Shown in pieces: positions 1-7,659 of a stretch of 37,984 bases of DNA. The notes under the pieces are model-generated. The model did no database searches and had not been told where the DNA came from. It saw only the letters and a program-made list of their open reading frames with translations. Each line of letters opens with the position of its first letter. Within the stretch, counting starts at the first letter, position 1. The DNA comes from Deltaproteobacteria bacterium Ga0077539 (lineage in GTDB: Bacteria; Myxococcota_A; Polyangia; Polyangiales; Ga0077539): contig LNEO01000301.1 of assembly GCA_001465015.1 (NCBI GenBank), forward strand, positions 1 to 37,984. The letters are read 5' to 3'. A program made the position numbers and the translations under genes.

Positions 1-200
1 GGCGCGCGGCAGCGCGGGTGGGGGCTTCAGCACTGCGCCTACCGGCGTTCTGCTCACTTGGCGCGCGGCAGCGCGGGTGGGGGCTTCAGCACTGCGCCCA
101 CTGTCGTTCTGCTCGCGCGGGGCCGCCTCGTGGCTCTGTGCACAACGTCGTTCTGCTCGCGCGGGGCCGCCAAGCAGCTCTGCGCCCAGCGCGTTCTGCG
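1..200. repeat. Degenerate tandem repeat, 59-bp then about 44-bp period
   Basis: Bases 1-59 and 60-118 are two nearly identical units, the first 39 bases being the same. Two shorter, more diverged units follow. All four carry the core CGTTCTGC, at about 46, 105, 149 and 192. GCGCGGGGCCGCC occurs twice, at 115-127 and 159-171. The array may extend to the left beyond the window. Its function is unknown. Confidence 0.75.
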
Positions 201-235
201 AGGATTTTCCCTCACACAATTTGGGTGACGATGAG
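191..235 (+). repeat. 45-bp intergenic motif, copy A
   Basis: This stretch matches 18091-18135 (+) at 38 of 45 positions by eye, and more weakly the reverse complement of 17828-17872. The best conserved part is the 3' half, TTGGGTRACGATGAG preceded by a CCCTC/CCCAC block. The copy points toward the gene starting at 368. It may belong to a genome-wide family of intergenic repeats. Confidence 0.65.
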
Positions 236-367
236 CGCTCGACCTCTGGCCGTGGGGCAAGCGGGCTGCGACGGCCGTTGATCTCCCGTCCAAGGCGAGA
301 AGAGACCAATGCACAGAGCTTCGCGTCGAGCAGACCGCGCAGAGTCGTGCTGAAATCACCGGCGTCC

Positions 368-1534
368 ATGAGCACGCCGCGCCTGCACGATCCGTCACCG
401 AAGCGCTCTCGCGTCGTGATGCTGATCGCGGTGCTCTCGCTGCTCGCTGGCGGTGGCTTCGGCGCCCTCGTCCTCGACGCGGTCATCGACTCTCTCGTGA
501 GCCCCAAAGAGCCGCTCGTCCTCGACGTGCAGCGGTTGATCGATTGGCGCGAGGAGCGCGCGACGTCCTTTGTGCGCGCGACGGACGTGGTGATCCCCTG
601 CGCGATCCGCGAGCAGAGTCCCTCGAACCGATCGCACTATCGGCTGGCGACCGACGTCCGTCGCTCGCGCTGGTTTCTGCTGTACGACGAGCGACCGATC
701 GCCTGTCACGACGCGCCCGCGAGCGAATGGGGTTGGCGCTATCAGGTGGCTCCCGGATCGCGCGGAGCGCTGAGCTTTCCCGAGCGACCGTGGTCTCGTT
801 GGGGAGAAGAGCCGCTGTTGATCCTAAGCGATCGACGCAGCCCGCACAGCGAGGCCCGCGCCGCGCTCGCGCTCTCGCCGATCGCGCTCATCGGCTTCAT
901 TTGCGCGGGCTACTGCTTCGTTCGGCTGCGCCGCGGTCGCCCTCGAGGCGTGCTCGCGACCGGCGCCAGCGCGCCGCTCGATCCCGTGCTCCCGCGCCGC
1001 AGGATCTCGCTGCGATGGTCCAACGCGGCGCGCGTGGCGGTTCGCGCTGGGTTCTTCGCGTCGATAGGCATCTTTCTCGTCTCGCTCGGTCTGTGGAGCG
1101 CGTTGGACAGCCCCGGCGGACGATGGCTCGGCACGGCCATCATCGGGCTCTTCATCGGCTCCATCGGAATCGGCGCGCTCGTGCTCGCCTGGGCACCTGT
1201 TCGCGGAGTATGGCAAGCGCTGCGTCCGCTCGGACTCGAGCGTCGCGAGCAGTGGATGCGCGTGGCGAACTACCAGGTGCTCGGCGAACAAGACCTCGAG
1301 CCCGAGCAAGCGCAGTACTCCATTGAACACCCGTTGGGAGGCGCGCCGATCGAGCTCGTGGTCTCTCCCGAAGAGTGCACTCCATGGATCGCCGACGAGC
1401 GTGTCTTGTGCGTGTGGAACATCGACGCGCCCGACGTCGTCCACGTCCTCCGTCGCGACGGCGCTCCGCTGCGACTCACGGAGGCCGAGCTCCTCGCGAT
1501 GAACCAAGCGGCGCGCGGGACGAGCGCGCTGTGA
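368..1534 (+). CDS. Four-TM membrane protein of unknown function
   Basis: Predicted 388-residue inner-membrane protein; family not recognised. A hydrophobic helix at about residues 15-40 precedes a soluble, probably periplasmic segment (45-165). Three further helices follow at about 165-185, 223-245 and 254-275, then a cytoplasmic tail of about 110 residues. Two cysteines in the soluble part (C78, C113) could pair. The frame is open further upstream, to about position 77, but that part is repeat-derived low-complexity sequence. ATG 368 is therefore chosen, just before the positively charged N-terminus and first helix. The stop overlaps the next gene's start (GTGA at 1531-1534), so the two are probably co-translated and act together. 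Confidence 0.7.
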   Translation: MSTPRLHDPSPKRSRVVMLIAVLSLLAGGGFGALVLDAVIDSLVSPKEPLVLDVQRLIDWREERATSFVRATDVVIPCAIREQSPSNRSHYRLATDVRRSRWFLLYDERPIACHDAPASEWGWRYQVAPGSRGALSFPERPWSRWGEEPLLILSDRRSPHSEARAALALSPIALIGFICAGYCFVRLRRGRPRGVLATGASAPLDPVLPRRRISLRWSNAARVAVRAGFFASIGIFLVSLGLWSALDSPGGRWLGTAIIGLFIGSIGIGALVLAWAPVRGVWQALRPLGLERREQWMRVANYQVLGEQDLEPEQAQYSIEHPLGGAPIELVVSPEECTPWIADERVLCVWNIDAPDVVHVLRRDGAPLRLTEAELLAMNQAARGTSAL

Positions 1535-2421
1535 ACTCGATCGGCTCTCCGCAGGACCTCGACGTCGAGTCGCTGTTCGCGCGAGTGTGTCGTCCCGACC
1601 GACCGCTGCTCGAGCCGGTGCTCGCGGCGCTCGAAGGGATCGACGATCCGCGCGAGGCGATCGAGCGATTGGCAGCGAGGTCCCTGGTTCCTTTGGATTG
1701 GGTCGAGTCGCGCGCGCGCGCCTTCGGAGGAGAGCCGGACTCGCCGCAGCTTCTGCCACGGACGGTGGCCCACGTCGTGGCGCTCGCTGCGGACCCGAAG
1801 GGCGTGTTGTCCAGCGAGGCGATCGCGCGCGAGTTTCTCGCGCGTGCGCGAGTCTGGTGCGAGCTGCCCTCGCCCGAGGCGCCGATCTGCTGGAGGTTCG
1901 ACGACAACGACGTTCGTCTCGTCGGCGCGCGAAGCACGACGCTCGCGCCGTTTCCTCCGGGGATCTCTGCGCTCACAAAGCACGCGCTGAGCGGCGCCCA
2001 GCTCGCGCTCCTCCGCGAGGAGCTCGAAGACGCACAGCCCGAAATCGCCCGAGAACAAAGCGGCGGATGGATCCGCCGTCTACGTGGACTCTTCTCGTCA
2101 CCTCGCTCGACGAAGCCGGCGAACCCGTTCGCGCTCTGGGACCAGCTCACCACGCTCGCTGCCGTTCGAGGCGCCCGAGCGCTCGAGGAGGCGATCGAAG
2201 ACCATCGAAGCGCGTGGCTCTTCGCGACGCTCGCCAGCTCCGGGCGCGGGGTCCCCGCGTCGGTCCTCGGGCCGGAGCGCGTCAGTCCATCGCTCGGGCG
2301 TCGTCCTCTCCGCTCGCTCGACAACTACTTCGAGCCGCTCGCGGCGCTCTGGTGGACTGGCTACGCCGTGCACGCCGTGACCGCGGATCGAATCGAGCTC
2401 GTGTGTCCGTCGATCGCGTGA
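1531..2421 (+). CDS. Hypothetical protein coupled to the membrane protein gene
   Basis: A 296-residue soluble protein of unknown family. No signal peptide or membrane helix is visible. It is rich in Arg, Glu and Leu, largely helical by composition, and ends in a Trp-rich stretch (LAALWWTGYAVHAV). The frame is open upstream inside the previous gene, but GTG 1531 overlaps that gene's TGA in the GTGA arrangement seen at many junctions in this window, so it is taken as the start. Its partner is the four-TM protein upstream. A twin palindrome and a new gene follow, so transcription probably ends or is re-initiated after 2421. Confidence 0.65.
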   Translation: MNSIGSPQDLDVESLFARVCRPDRPLLEPVLAALEGIDDPREAIERLAARSLVPLDWVESRARAFGGEPDSPQLLPRTVAHVVALAADPKGVLSSEAIAREFLARARVWCELPSPEAPICWRFDDNDVRLVGARSTTLAPFPPGISALTKHALSGAQLALLREELEDAQPEIAREQSGGWIRRLRGLFSSPRSTKPANPFALWDQLTTLAAVRGARALEEAIEDHRSAWLFATLASSGRGVPASVLGPERVSPSLGRRPLRSLDNYFEPLAALWWTGYAVHAVTADRIELVCPSIA

Positions 2422-2497
2422 GCGTCGATCGTCACGGCGTAGCGTCGCCCGACGTCGCCGGCGCCCAAACATGGCAAAACCCAGGCGCCCAGCGAGA

Positions 2498-2531
2498 GGG
2501 CATATATGCCCGAAGTTGGGCATATATGCCC
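2498..2531. promoter_or_regulatory. Twin perfect palindromes, candidate operator
   Basis: Two identical, perfectly self-complementary 14-mers, GGGCATATATGCCC, occupy 2498-2511 and 2518-2531 and are separated by GAAGTT. Their centres are 20 bp apart, about two helical turns, so two dimers could bind the same face of DNA. The AT-rich cores stand out against the GC-rich surroundings. They lie in a 164-bp gap, 55 bp before the methyltransferase start at 2586. Two cooperative repressor or activator sites are the simplest reading. A terminator for the upstream gene is less likely, because there is no T-tract and each half folds only on itself. Confidence 0.6.
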
Positions 2532-2585
2532 TGACCGCCTCGGGCGTCGGCGTCTCGACTCGACACGCAGCTCCCTTCGCGGGTA

Positions 2586-3395
2586 ATGCCGGCGCTCGTG
2601 AACAACGACGAGCGCGAAGCGCGCCGCGCAGACCTCGAGCGGCGCATGGGCGAGCCCATCACGGTGGATTCGCTCACGGGCGCGTGGGCGATTCTGCAGC
2701 GCAAGCGCGGGCACCGGCACTCGACCGACGACGTGTTGACCGCGTACTACGCGCTCTGTCACGGCCCCACTACGGACGCCGCGCTCGATCTGGGTACTGG
2801 CATCGGGACGGTGGGGCTGCTCACGCTGCACGGCCTGGGGCCCGCCGCACGCCTGTGGTGCGTCGAAGCGCAGTCCGTGAGCTACTCGCTCTTGCTCGAG
2901 AACATCGCCCTCAACGGCCTCGAAGCGCGCGTTCATCCGACGCACGGAGACCTTCGGACGACGGTGTTCGACCGATCGTTCGATCTGGTCACCGGGAGCC
3001 CGCCGTACTTCGACTCGAGCGCGGGGGTCGTCCCGTCGGACTCGCAAAAGGCGCACGCGCGCTTCGAGCTGCGGGGGACGGTGCACGACTACGCGCTCGC
3101 GGCGCAGCGCGCGCTGTCCGAGCGAGACGAAGCGCGGTTCGTGTTCTGCTTTCCGACGGCGCAGAAGGCGAGGGCGTTCGCCGCGATTCGCGAGGCGGGG
3201 TTCTCGGCGGTGGCGCATCGAGACGTCGTGCCGCGCGAGGGGCTCGCGCCGCTGTTCTCGCTGTTTGCATGCAAGCGCGGGCCGCACGTCGAGCGCGAAG
3301 AGCCGCCGTTGATCGTGCGCGACGCAAGCGGCGCGCACACCGAAGAGCTTCGCGCGGTGCGACGGCGCTTCGGGTTCACCGTGAGCGAATCTTGA
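2586..3395 (+). CDS. TrmN6/YfiC-like SAM-dependent methyltransferase
   Basis: A 269-residue class I (Rossmann-fold) methyltransferase. Motif I is ALDLGTGIGTVGLL (about residues 66-79), and the acidic end of strand 2 is the VEA at about 97-99. The catalytic loop is GSPPY (about 138-142), an NPPY-type motif typical of N6-adenine or glutamine-N5 methylation. The layout resembles COG4123, which includes tRNA1(Val) A37 N6-methyltransferase, but the leading Asn is replaced by Ser. The substrate is therefore inferred: tRNA or other nucleic acid most likely, protein glutamine possible. ATG 2586 has only a weak ribosome site; ATG 2646 is an alternative start. The twin palindrome lies upstream and a hairpin terminator immediately downstream, suggesting a single-gene unit. 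Confidence 0.75.
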   Translation: MPALVNNDEREARRADLERRMGEPITVDSLTGAWAILQRKRGHRHSTDDVLTAYYALCHGPTTDAALDLGTGIGTVGLLTLHGLGPAARLWCVEAQSVSYSLLLENIALNGLEARVHPTHGDLRTTVFDRSFDLVTGSPPYFDSSAGVVPSDSQKAHARFELRGTVHDYALAAQRALSERDEARFVFCFPTAQKARAFAAIREAGFSAVAHRDVVPREGLAPLFSLFACKRGPHVEREEPPLIVRDASGAHTEELRAVRRRFGFTVSES

Positions 3396-3403
3396 AAGGT
3401 TGT

Positions 3404-3426
3404 GTCATCGCCGAGGTGGCGATGAC
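3404..3426 (+). terminator. Hairpin terminator after the methyltransferase gene
   Basis: GTCATCGCC (3404-3412) and GGCGATGAC (3418-3426) form a perfect 9-bp stem with a GAGGT loop, 8 bases after the stop codon at 3395. Only a short T-poor tail follows, so intrinsic termination may be weak. Confidence 0.55.
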
Positions 3427-3427
3427 T

Positions 3428-3530
3428 TCACCCGCGTGCGCGGCACCATGGGCGAGGTGCGGTGCTGGGGCCGAAACCACGATGGAGAGCTCGGCATCGC
3501 AACCACCGCGCCTGCGAACAGGACGTCTTC
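3428..3530 (+). pseudogene. Remnant of an RCC1/BNR-type repeat gene
   Basis: The + strand frame reads FTRVRGTMGEVRCWGRNHDG followed by ELGIATTAPANRTSS. This matches the RCC1-repeat signature xVxCWGxNxxGQLGxGTT, common in large secreted or lipoprotein propellers of myxobacteria. Only about one repeat of some 34 residues survives. There is no start, no signal peptide and no neighbouring repeat, and the frame loses similarity after about 3530. It lies between two convergent genes. It is read as the relic of a deleted or rearranged gene; a chance match is possible but unlikely given CWGxN plus GxLG spacing. Confidence 0.5.
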
Positions 3531-3594
3531 CGCTCCTCGTGCTGGTCGAGCGACGCTGCGTCCGGGGATGCGGTCGCAGAGACGAGCTCGCCCA

Positions 3595-4173
3595 TCAGCT
3601 CCAGTGCAGTCGATACATCGCGTTCGGGCTGTACTCGCGGCCTTGTTCCCAGCCGTCTTCTTTGCACCAAAGCGGTTGGCGTGCGCCGACCTTGACGAGA
3701 CCGAACTCGAGCCACCCCGCTGCTGCGAGCGGCAGGTACCCCGCTTCGAGCCCGCTGACTGAGCAGATCGCGTCGTTGGGTCCGGTGAGGGTCGCGCGCG
3801 CGTCGACGTCGGGAAGGTACAGAGACCACAGCGTCGGGAGCTTCTCGATGTACGTGGTGGGCTTCACGAGCGCGAGCACCATCTTGAAGACCGAGTTGAG
3901 GTTGTCCTCTGCGACGTGCACGCCGACTTGACGCACGAGCGCGTCGACAGACTCTCCGCGGCCAGTGCGTTGAAGCTGCTCGACGTAGCCACGAAGAAAC
4001 ACGTCGCAGATCGAGAGGTCGTACGAGCTCGCCGCGAGAAAGCCCGACGGGCCCGGCCGCAGCGGCGCCGGAATCTTCGCGATCAGCGAGTCTGCGAAGG
4101 CTGCGCCCTCTTGGTTGCGGATGTAACCGATGATCCCGCGAAGTCCCACCCCGCGTATGCGTCCGTTCGACAT
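3595..4173 (-). CDS. DUF2378/TIGR02265-like protein
   Basis: A 192-residue cytoplasmic protein resembling the myxobacterial paralogous family DUF2378 (TIGR02265), whose function is unknown and whose fold has been compared to heme-NO-binding/V4R domains. Features that fit are an N-terminal LRGIIGYI helix, a central SSYDL segment, a helical middle, and a C-terminus ending in an aromatic strand (MYRLHWS). Length fits the family. The open frame extends upstream, but ATG 4173 has GGAAG about 6 bases before it and the protein-like composition starts there. An inverted repeat, GACCAAC/GTTGGTC, lies in the leader at 4188-4218. The upstream gene (4341-5696) is on the same strand, 167 bp away, so this may have its own promoter. 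Family assignment is by eye. Confidence 0.6.
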   Translation of the reverse strand: MSNGRIRGVGLRGIIGYIRNQEGAAFADSLIAKIPAPLRPGPSGFLAASSYDLSICDVFLRGYVEQLQRTGRGESVDALVRQVGVHVAEDNLNSVFKMVLALVKPTTYIEKLPTLWSLYLPDVDARATLTGPNDAICSVSGLEAGYLPLAAAGWLEFGLVKVGARQPLWCKEDGWEQGREYSPNAMYRLHWS

Positions 4174-4187
4174 GCTTGCTTCCGCTG

Positions 4188-4218
4188 ACCAACGTGAAGA
4201 TGTGCGCAAGGTTGGTCG
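4188..4218. promoter_or_regulatory. Inverted repeat upstream of the DUF2378-like gene
   Basis: GACCAAC at 4188-4194 and GTTGGTC at 4212-4218 form 7-bp inverted arms with a 17-base spacer. The position, 15-45 bases ahead of the minus-strand start at 4173, suits an operator or a leader hairpin. No further support. Confidence 0.25.
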
Positions 4219-4340
4219 GTGAGGTTGGCAAACATAACACCAGTGCGATGCCAGCACGACGAGATCGTCTGCATCGACGATCCACGCGAGCGTGGCGCGG
4301 CGGAGGATCACCGCGTCGCGTCGCGCTCGACGCAGCGCGC

Positions 4341-5696
4341 TCAGAACGGCGGCTCGGGGAGCGCGAACTCGACGCCCGCGCTCCACTCGGCGAGGGCTTC
4401 TTTCTTCTCCTTGAGATAGAGCGCCTCGTGCACGCCGTAGTCCGCGAGCGCGCGCGCGGCGATCGTGGCGCGCGAGCCGTGATAGAGCCTGCGACCGAAG
4501 CGCTCGAGCACGTGCCAGTCGAGCTCGACGCCGAGCCCAGGGCCCTCGGGGATCGCGATCGTCCCGTCTTTGTCCCGCGGAAACCCGCCCTTGATGAACG
4601 GCGCCCACTGGTGCATCTCCCACTCGACGTCGTAGGGAAGCTCGAGCAGCCCTCGCTCTTGCGGCGCCACGAGCCCGAACAGCTGAAGGTTCAACGCGAA
4701 CCCGAGCCCGTTGGTCCAGGTGTGCGGCGTGTACCGCACGGATCGCTCGTGCGCGGGGCGCATCGCGTTGCGCTTCGCGATCTCGCGCTGCAGCCAGTAC
4801 ACCGTGCTCACTCCGCCCGCGATCGTGCCGCCGCACAGGATCGCGTCGGGCTGATAGACGTCCAAGCTCCCGAGCTCGAGCATCGTGCAGAAGTCTCGCC
4901 AGCTCGAGTTGACCTCTCCGCCCGCGATCGGCGTGCGCGTGCTCTTTCGCAGTCGCGCGAGGGACTCGAAGCTCATTCGGTGCAGGGGCTCTTCGAGCCA
5001 CGCGACATGGTAGCGCTCGATCTCTTGCGCGAAGCGGATCGCGAAGGACTCGTCCCATCGCGGGCTCGGCTCGACGATCTCGACGGGCCAGCCGAGGTTG
5101 GCGTCGATCATCAATTGCTTGTCCGGTCCGAGCGCGTCGCGGGCCGCGGCGACGACCTCCACCATGCGGTCGAAGTCGCCGCTCTTCACGCGGATCTTCA
5201 CGCCGTCGTAGCCTTCGTCGCGCCGCGCGCGGACCAGGGCGGCGACTTGTTTGGGGTCGTGTCCGTGGTTCGATCCGAGCGACGCGTACGGGCGCACGCG
5301 CCCTCCCTGACCGCCGAGCAGCTTGTGCAAGGGCTCGTTGCGCGCCTTGCCGATGAGGTCCCAGAAGGCGGCCTCGACCCAGCCGTTGCGCATCCCGATG
5401 TAGTTGAACTCTTCGATGCGCTGGTTCACGAGGCGCGTGTCCATCGGGTTGATCCCGAGCAGATACGACCCGAGCAGCGCGCCGAGTCCGCTGCGCTCGG
5501 TGCTCATCGCGGGCATCGCTGAGAAGCCCTCGTGCCCCGAGTCCGTGCCGAGCTTCAACAGATAGAACTTCAGATCCTGCTGGTGAAACCCTGGAATCCA
5601 GTTGGGTCGAAACACCTTGCGCCGCGAGAGCACGCCCTCCTCGTGCCCGCTCAGCGGGATCGAGACGAGGTACAGATCGATCCGATTGACCTTCAT
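4341..5696 (-). CDS. Mandelate racemase/muconate lactonizing-type enolase-superfamily enzyme
   Basis: A 451-residue cytoplasmic enzyme with an N-terminal capping domain (about 1-130) and a C-terminal (beta/alpha)7-beta barrel. Candidate active-site residues are K167 (VKIRV, so KxR rather than the usual KxK), metal ligands D198 (MIDAN), E235 or E236 (LEEP) and E261 (GGE), and a D284/H325 dyad (QPD, TPHTW) as in mandelate racemase and sugar-acid dehydratases. The expected chemistry is Mg-assisted abstraction of a proton alpha to a carboxylate, giving dehydration or racemisation of an acid sugar. The substrate cannot be read from sequence. ATG 5696 is chosen with AAGG about 9 bases upstream; a GTG at 5732 has no ribosome site. 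No sugar-acid pathway genes lie nearby. Confidence 0.8.
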   Translation of the reverse strand: MKVNRIDLYLVSIPLSGHEEGVLSRRKVFRPNWIPGFHQQDLKFYLLKLGTDSGHEGFSAMPAMSTERSGLGALLGSYLLGINPMDTRLVNQRIEEFNYIGMRNGWVEAAFWDLIGKARNEPLHKLLGGQGGRVRPYASLGSNHGHDPKQVAALVRARRDEGYDGVKIRVKSGDFDRMVEVVAAARDALGPDKQLMIDANLGWPVEIVEPSPRWDESFAIRFAQEIERYHVAWLEEPLHRMSFESLARLRKSTRTPIAGGEVNSSWRDFCTMLELGSLDVYQPDAILCGGTIAGGVSTVYWLQREIAKRNAMRPAHERSVRYTPHTWTNGLGFALNLQLFGLVAPQERGLLELPYDVEWEMHQWAPFIKGGFPRDKDGTIAIPEGPGLGVELDWHVLERFGRRLYHGSRATIAARALADYGVHEALYLKEKKEALAEWSAGVEFALPEPPF

Positions 5697-6058
5697 GCTG
5701 CTGCCTTTCTTCGCTCCGTCGACGCGCGGCACGAGGAAGGTCTTCTTCGTGATCGGCCGCAGGATCCGTGCTGGTCCATGGCGTGAAGTTGATACGCGCG
5801 CCCGGTGCCTCGTCGAATCCCGCCTGCGATCACCAACATCGCAACGCCGTCAACAAAGGCCTCGGCGATCCCGCTCGCGGCGTGGGTGATCCCTGCAGCG
5901 GACCTCTTTCGTCGAGCGTACGCCTCGATCATCGCGCGCGTAAACCTGAACCGCGATCGTGCGTTCGGCACAGACGTGATCGAAGGCGCAGCGCCACCGT
6001 CCTGTCGAAGCTCTCGTCTGCCTCGCCGCTGGCACAGCTCGTGAGTTCTCGCTCGAAG
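5697..6058. other. Intergenic region between divergent genes, no gene seen
   Basis: This 362-bp gap separates the enolase-superfamily gene (-) from the exported protein (+), so it must contain both promoters. Short frames exist on both strands (for example 5805-6044, +), but none resembles a known protein or has a ribosome site. I found no repeat, tRNA or clear promoter. Confidence 0.5.
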
Positions 6059-7063
6059 ATGGCGTCTTCCTCTCGTCACGCGTCTGCCGAGCGTCGCTCG
6101 GTTTTCGCCATGGCGCTCGCGCTCGGCGCGGCATCCACGCGCTCGAGCGCGCAATCGAGCGCGCCGCCCGTCGCTGCGGCCGCCCCTGCTGCTAGCCGCG
6201 TGCAACCTGTGCGCAGCGCCGCCGATCGTGCACCTGCGCCGCCACCGGTCATCGGGCCCCGCACGACGATCGGCGCGGACGGCGTCCGAAGGTACTGGAT
6301 GGCGGACCTCTATCTGGTCGGAGGCTTCAACCAGCTCACGCTCGCGCTGCTCGCAGGCTTTCGGCATCGTTGGGACCAGCCGCGGGTCGACAACCTCTTG
6401 CTCGACAACCGTCGCGTCGAGCTCGGCGTCGAGCTCAACTTGAACCCAGGATTTCTCTCGGCGGGGGCGTACGTCGAGTGGACGCCGCTGCAGATCCTGG
6501 TCCTTCGCGCGCAGACCGACGTGTACGGACATTGGGGAATCTACGGCGCCATCAAGCGCTACGAGACCGCGTCGGTGCGCGAAGACTGGTCGGACGCGGC
6601 GCGCGACGTCTGTCAGGGCTGTCGTCAGGGGTTCGTGCAGCGCGTGATGGGCCGCGTCGTGCTGCAGGCGCAGCTCGGGCCCATCGCGGTGCGCAACCAG
6701 ACCGACGTCGGCTTCTATGCGCTGCACGGGGACGAGCCGCACTACATCCTGATCGAGCACGACATCCTCGCTGCTCGTCGCGACGTGATCGTGATCGATG
6801 ACGCGCAGATCCTCGTCGAGCCCTATCGTCGGCCGGACAAGACCGGGCTCTACATCGGACCCATGTATTCATTTGCCAGGACGCTGTTGGCCGGCGTTCA
6901 GCGGCAGCGCGTGTCGCTGTTCAGCGAGTGGGTCTTTCATCGACGGCTCGGTCCCTTCGCGCGCCCTCGCGCCGTCGGAATGGCGGGCTACCACCTCGAA
7001 GACCGCAACCGAGGCGGCGGGTTCATCGGAGTCATCGGTCTCGGCAGCGAGTTCGATCTCTGA
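6059..7063 (+). CDS. Exported, probably outer-membrane beta-barrel protein
   Basis: A 334-residue protein with a signal peptide: basic n-region (RHASAERR), hydrophobic VFAMALALGAA, and a likely cleavage after RSSA (about residue 31). An Ala/Pro linker follows, then alternating hydrophobic/aromatic strands (VGGFNQLTLALLAGFRHRW, GAYVEWTPLQILVLRAQTDV). It ends in GFIGVIGLGSEFDL, a plausible barrel-terminal strand. A CQGC pair sits mid-protein. The best guess is an outer-membrane protein of unknown role. ATG 6059 is used; GTG 6041 and ATG 6110 are in-frame alternatives. It is convergent with the lipoprotein gene ending at 7138, and two short hairpins fill the gap. Confidence 0.65.
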   Translation: MASSSRHASAERRSVFAMALALGAASTRSSAQSSAPPVAAAAPAASRVQPVRSAADRAPAPPPVIGPRTTIGADGVRRYWMADLYLVGGFNQLTLALLAGFRHRWDQPRVDNLLLDNRRVELGVELNLNPGFLSAGAYVEWTPLQILVLRAQTDVYGHWGIYGAIKRYETASVREDWSDAARDVCQGCRQGFVQRVMGRVVLQAQLGPIAVRNQTDVGFYALHGDEPHYILIEHDILAARRDVIVIDDAQILVEPYRRPDKTGLYIGPMYSFARTLLAGVQRQRVSLFSEWVFHRRLGPFARPRAVGMAGYHLEDRNRGGGFIGVIGLGSEFDL

Positions 7064-7083
7064 ACGGCGCCGCGATGATCACC

Positions 7084-7116
7084 GTGCGCTGAGCGCACCG
7101 GCGCGACGGGTCGCGC
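7084..7116. terminator. Pair of hairpins between convergent genes
   Basis: GTGCGC-TGA-GCGCAC (7084-7098) and GCGCGA-CGGG-TCGCGC (7101-7116) are two adjacent 6-bp hairpins in the 74-bp gap between convergent stops. They could end transcription in both directions. No T-tract follows. Confidence 0.35.
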
Positions 7117-7137
7117 TGGATGTCCGATGCTTCGACG

Positions 7138-7659
7138 CTATTGCCGAGCGAGCGTGATCCCGTCGGCGTACGCGCGGCGTCCGTCGCACGGCTCGGTGAT
7201 CGCCGCGAGGCGAACCGTCGCGCACGTCCCGTCGAACGTCGCCGTGTACCGTCCGCGCTCGGCAGCGGGACACGCGAGCGTCGCGGGCATCGACGAGGTG
7301 TCGTTCACGTCGAGCGTCGTGCCCGTGTAGCTCCACGTGCCCTGGACGCTTCCCGACGCGATCCCCGCGGTCCACGTGCTCGCCGTGAAGCTCCAGCGCA
7401 GCGTTTGTCCTGCAAACGCGCCCATCGCGATCGTGCCCTGCCAGCTGCCCACGAACGAGCACTGGCCACCCGCGTCGGTCGGCACGCCCGAGTCGCTCCC
7501 GCCGCCCGAGTCGGTGTTGGTGTTCGAGTCGTTTGGCGCGGCGTCCTGCAGCTGCATCACCCCAGAGTCCGCCGGGCGTGGCGGATCACAGGCTCCCACG
7601 AGGACGCTCATCGAGAAGAGCCACGAGGCCGAACGCGCGCACGTTGAACGTCGATTCAT
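7138..7659 (-). CDS. Small secreted lipoprotein, unknown function
   Basis: A 173-residue lipoprotein. The signal peptide MNRRSTCARSASWLFSMSVL ends in lipobox LVGAC with lipidated C24. An Asp/Ser/Gly/Thr-rich linker (about 25-65) follows, as is usual for myxobacterial surface lipoproteins. The compact C-terminal domain begins near CSFVGSWQGT and contains a TWSYTGTTLDV-type strand pair and several cysteines. GSWxGT with repeated beta-strands resembles lipocalin-like secreted domains, but the family is not certain. The frame is open upstream, but the signal peptide fixes ATG 7659. No strong ribosome site is visible. Confidence 0.7.
   Translation of the reverse strand: MNRRSTCARSASWLFSMSVLVGACDPPRPADSGVMQLQDAAPNDSNTNTDSGGGSDSGVPTDAGGQCSFVGSWQGTIAMGAFAGQTLRWSFTASTWTAGIASGSVQGTWSYTGTTLDVNDTSSMPATLACPAAERGRYTATFDGTCATVRLAAITEPCDGRRAYADGITLARQ

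Larger units (their letters stand above)
1..367. other. Non-coding leader region with repeats
   Basis: No convincing gene lies here. Reading frames run through it, but their composition is low-complexity Arg/Ala/Ser-rich and none looks like a protein. The stretch holds a degenerate tandem repeat (1-200) and one copy of a 45-bp motif (191-235) that recurs twice at 17828-18135. The next gene starts at 368, so promoter and leader signals of that gene probably lie in 236-367; I see no clear -35/-10 pair. Confidence 0.6.

Noticed and set aside
2471..3931. 486-codon plus-strand frame overlapping the methyltransferase
   Set aside because: Ala/Arg-rich translation of the wrong frame of the methyltransferase and of the antisense of the DUF2378-like gene.
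4176..5522. 448-codon plus-strand frame
   Set aside because: Antisense to the enolase-superfamily gene, whose catalytic motifs are clear on the minus strand.
5812..5830. tRNA T-loop-like GTCGAATCCCG
   Set aside because: No matching acceptor, D-arm or anticodon arm could be folded around it.
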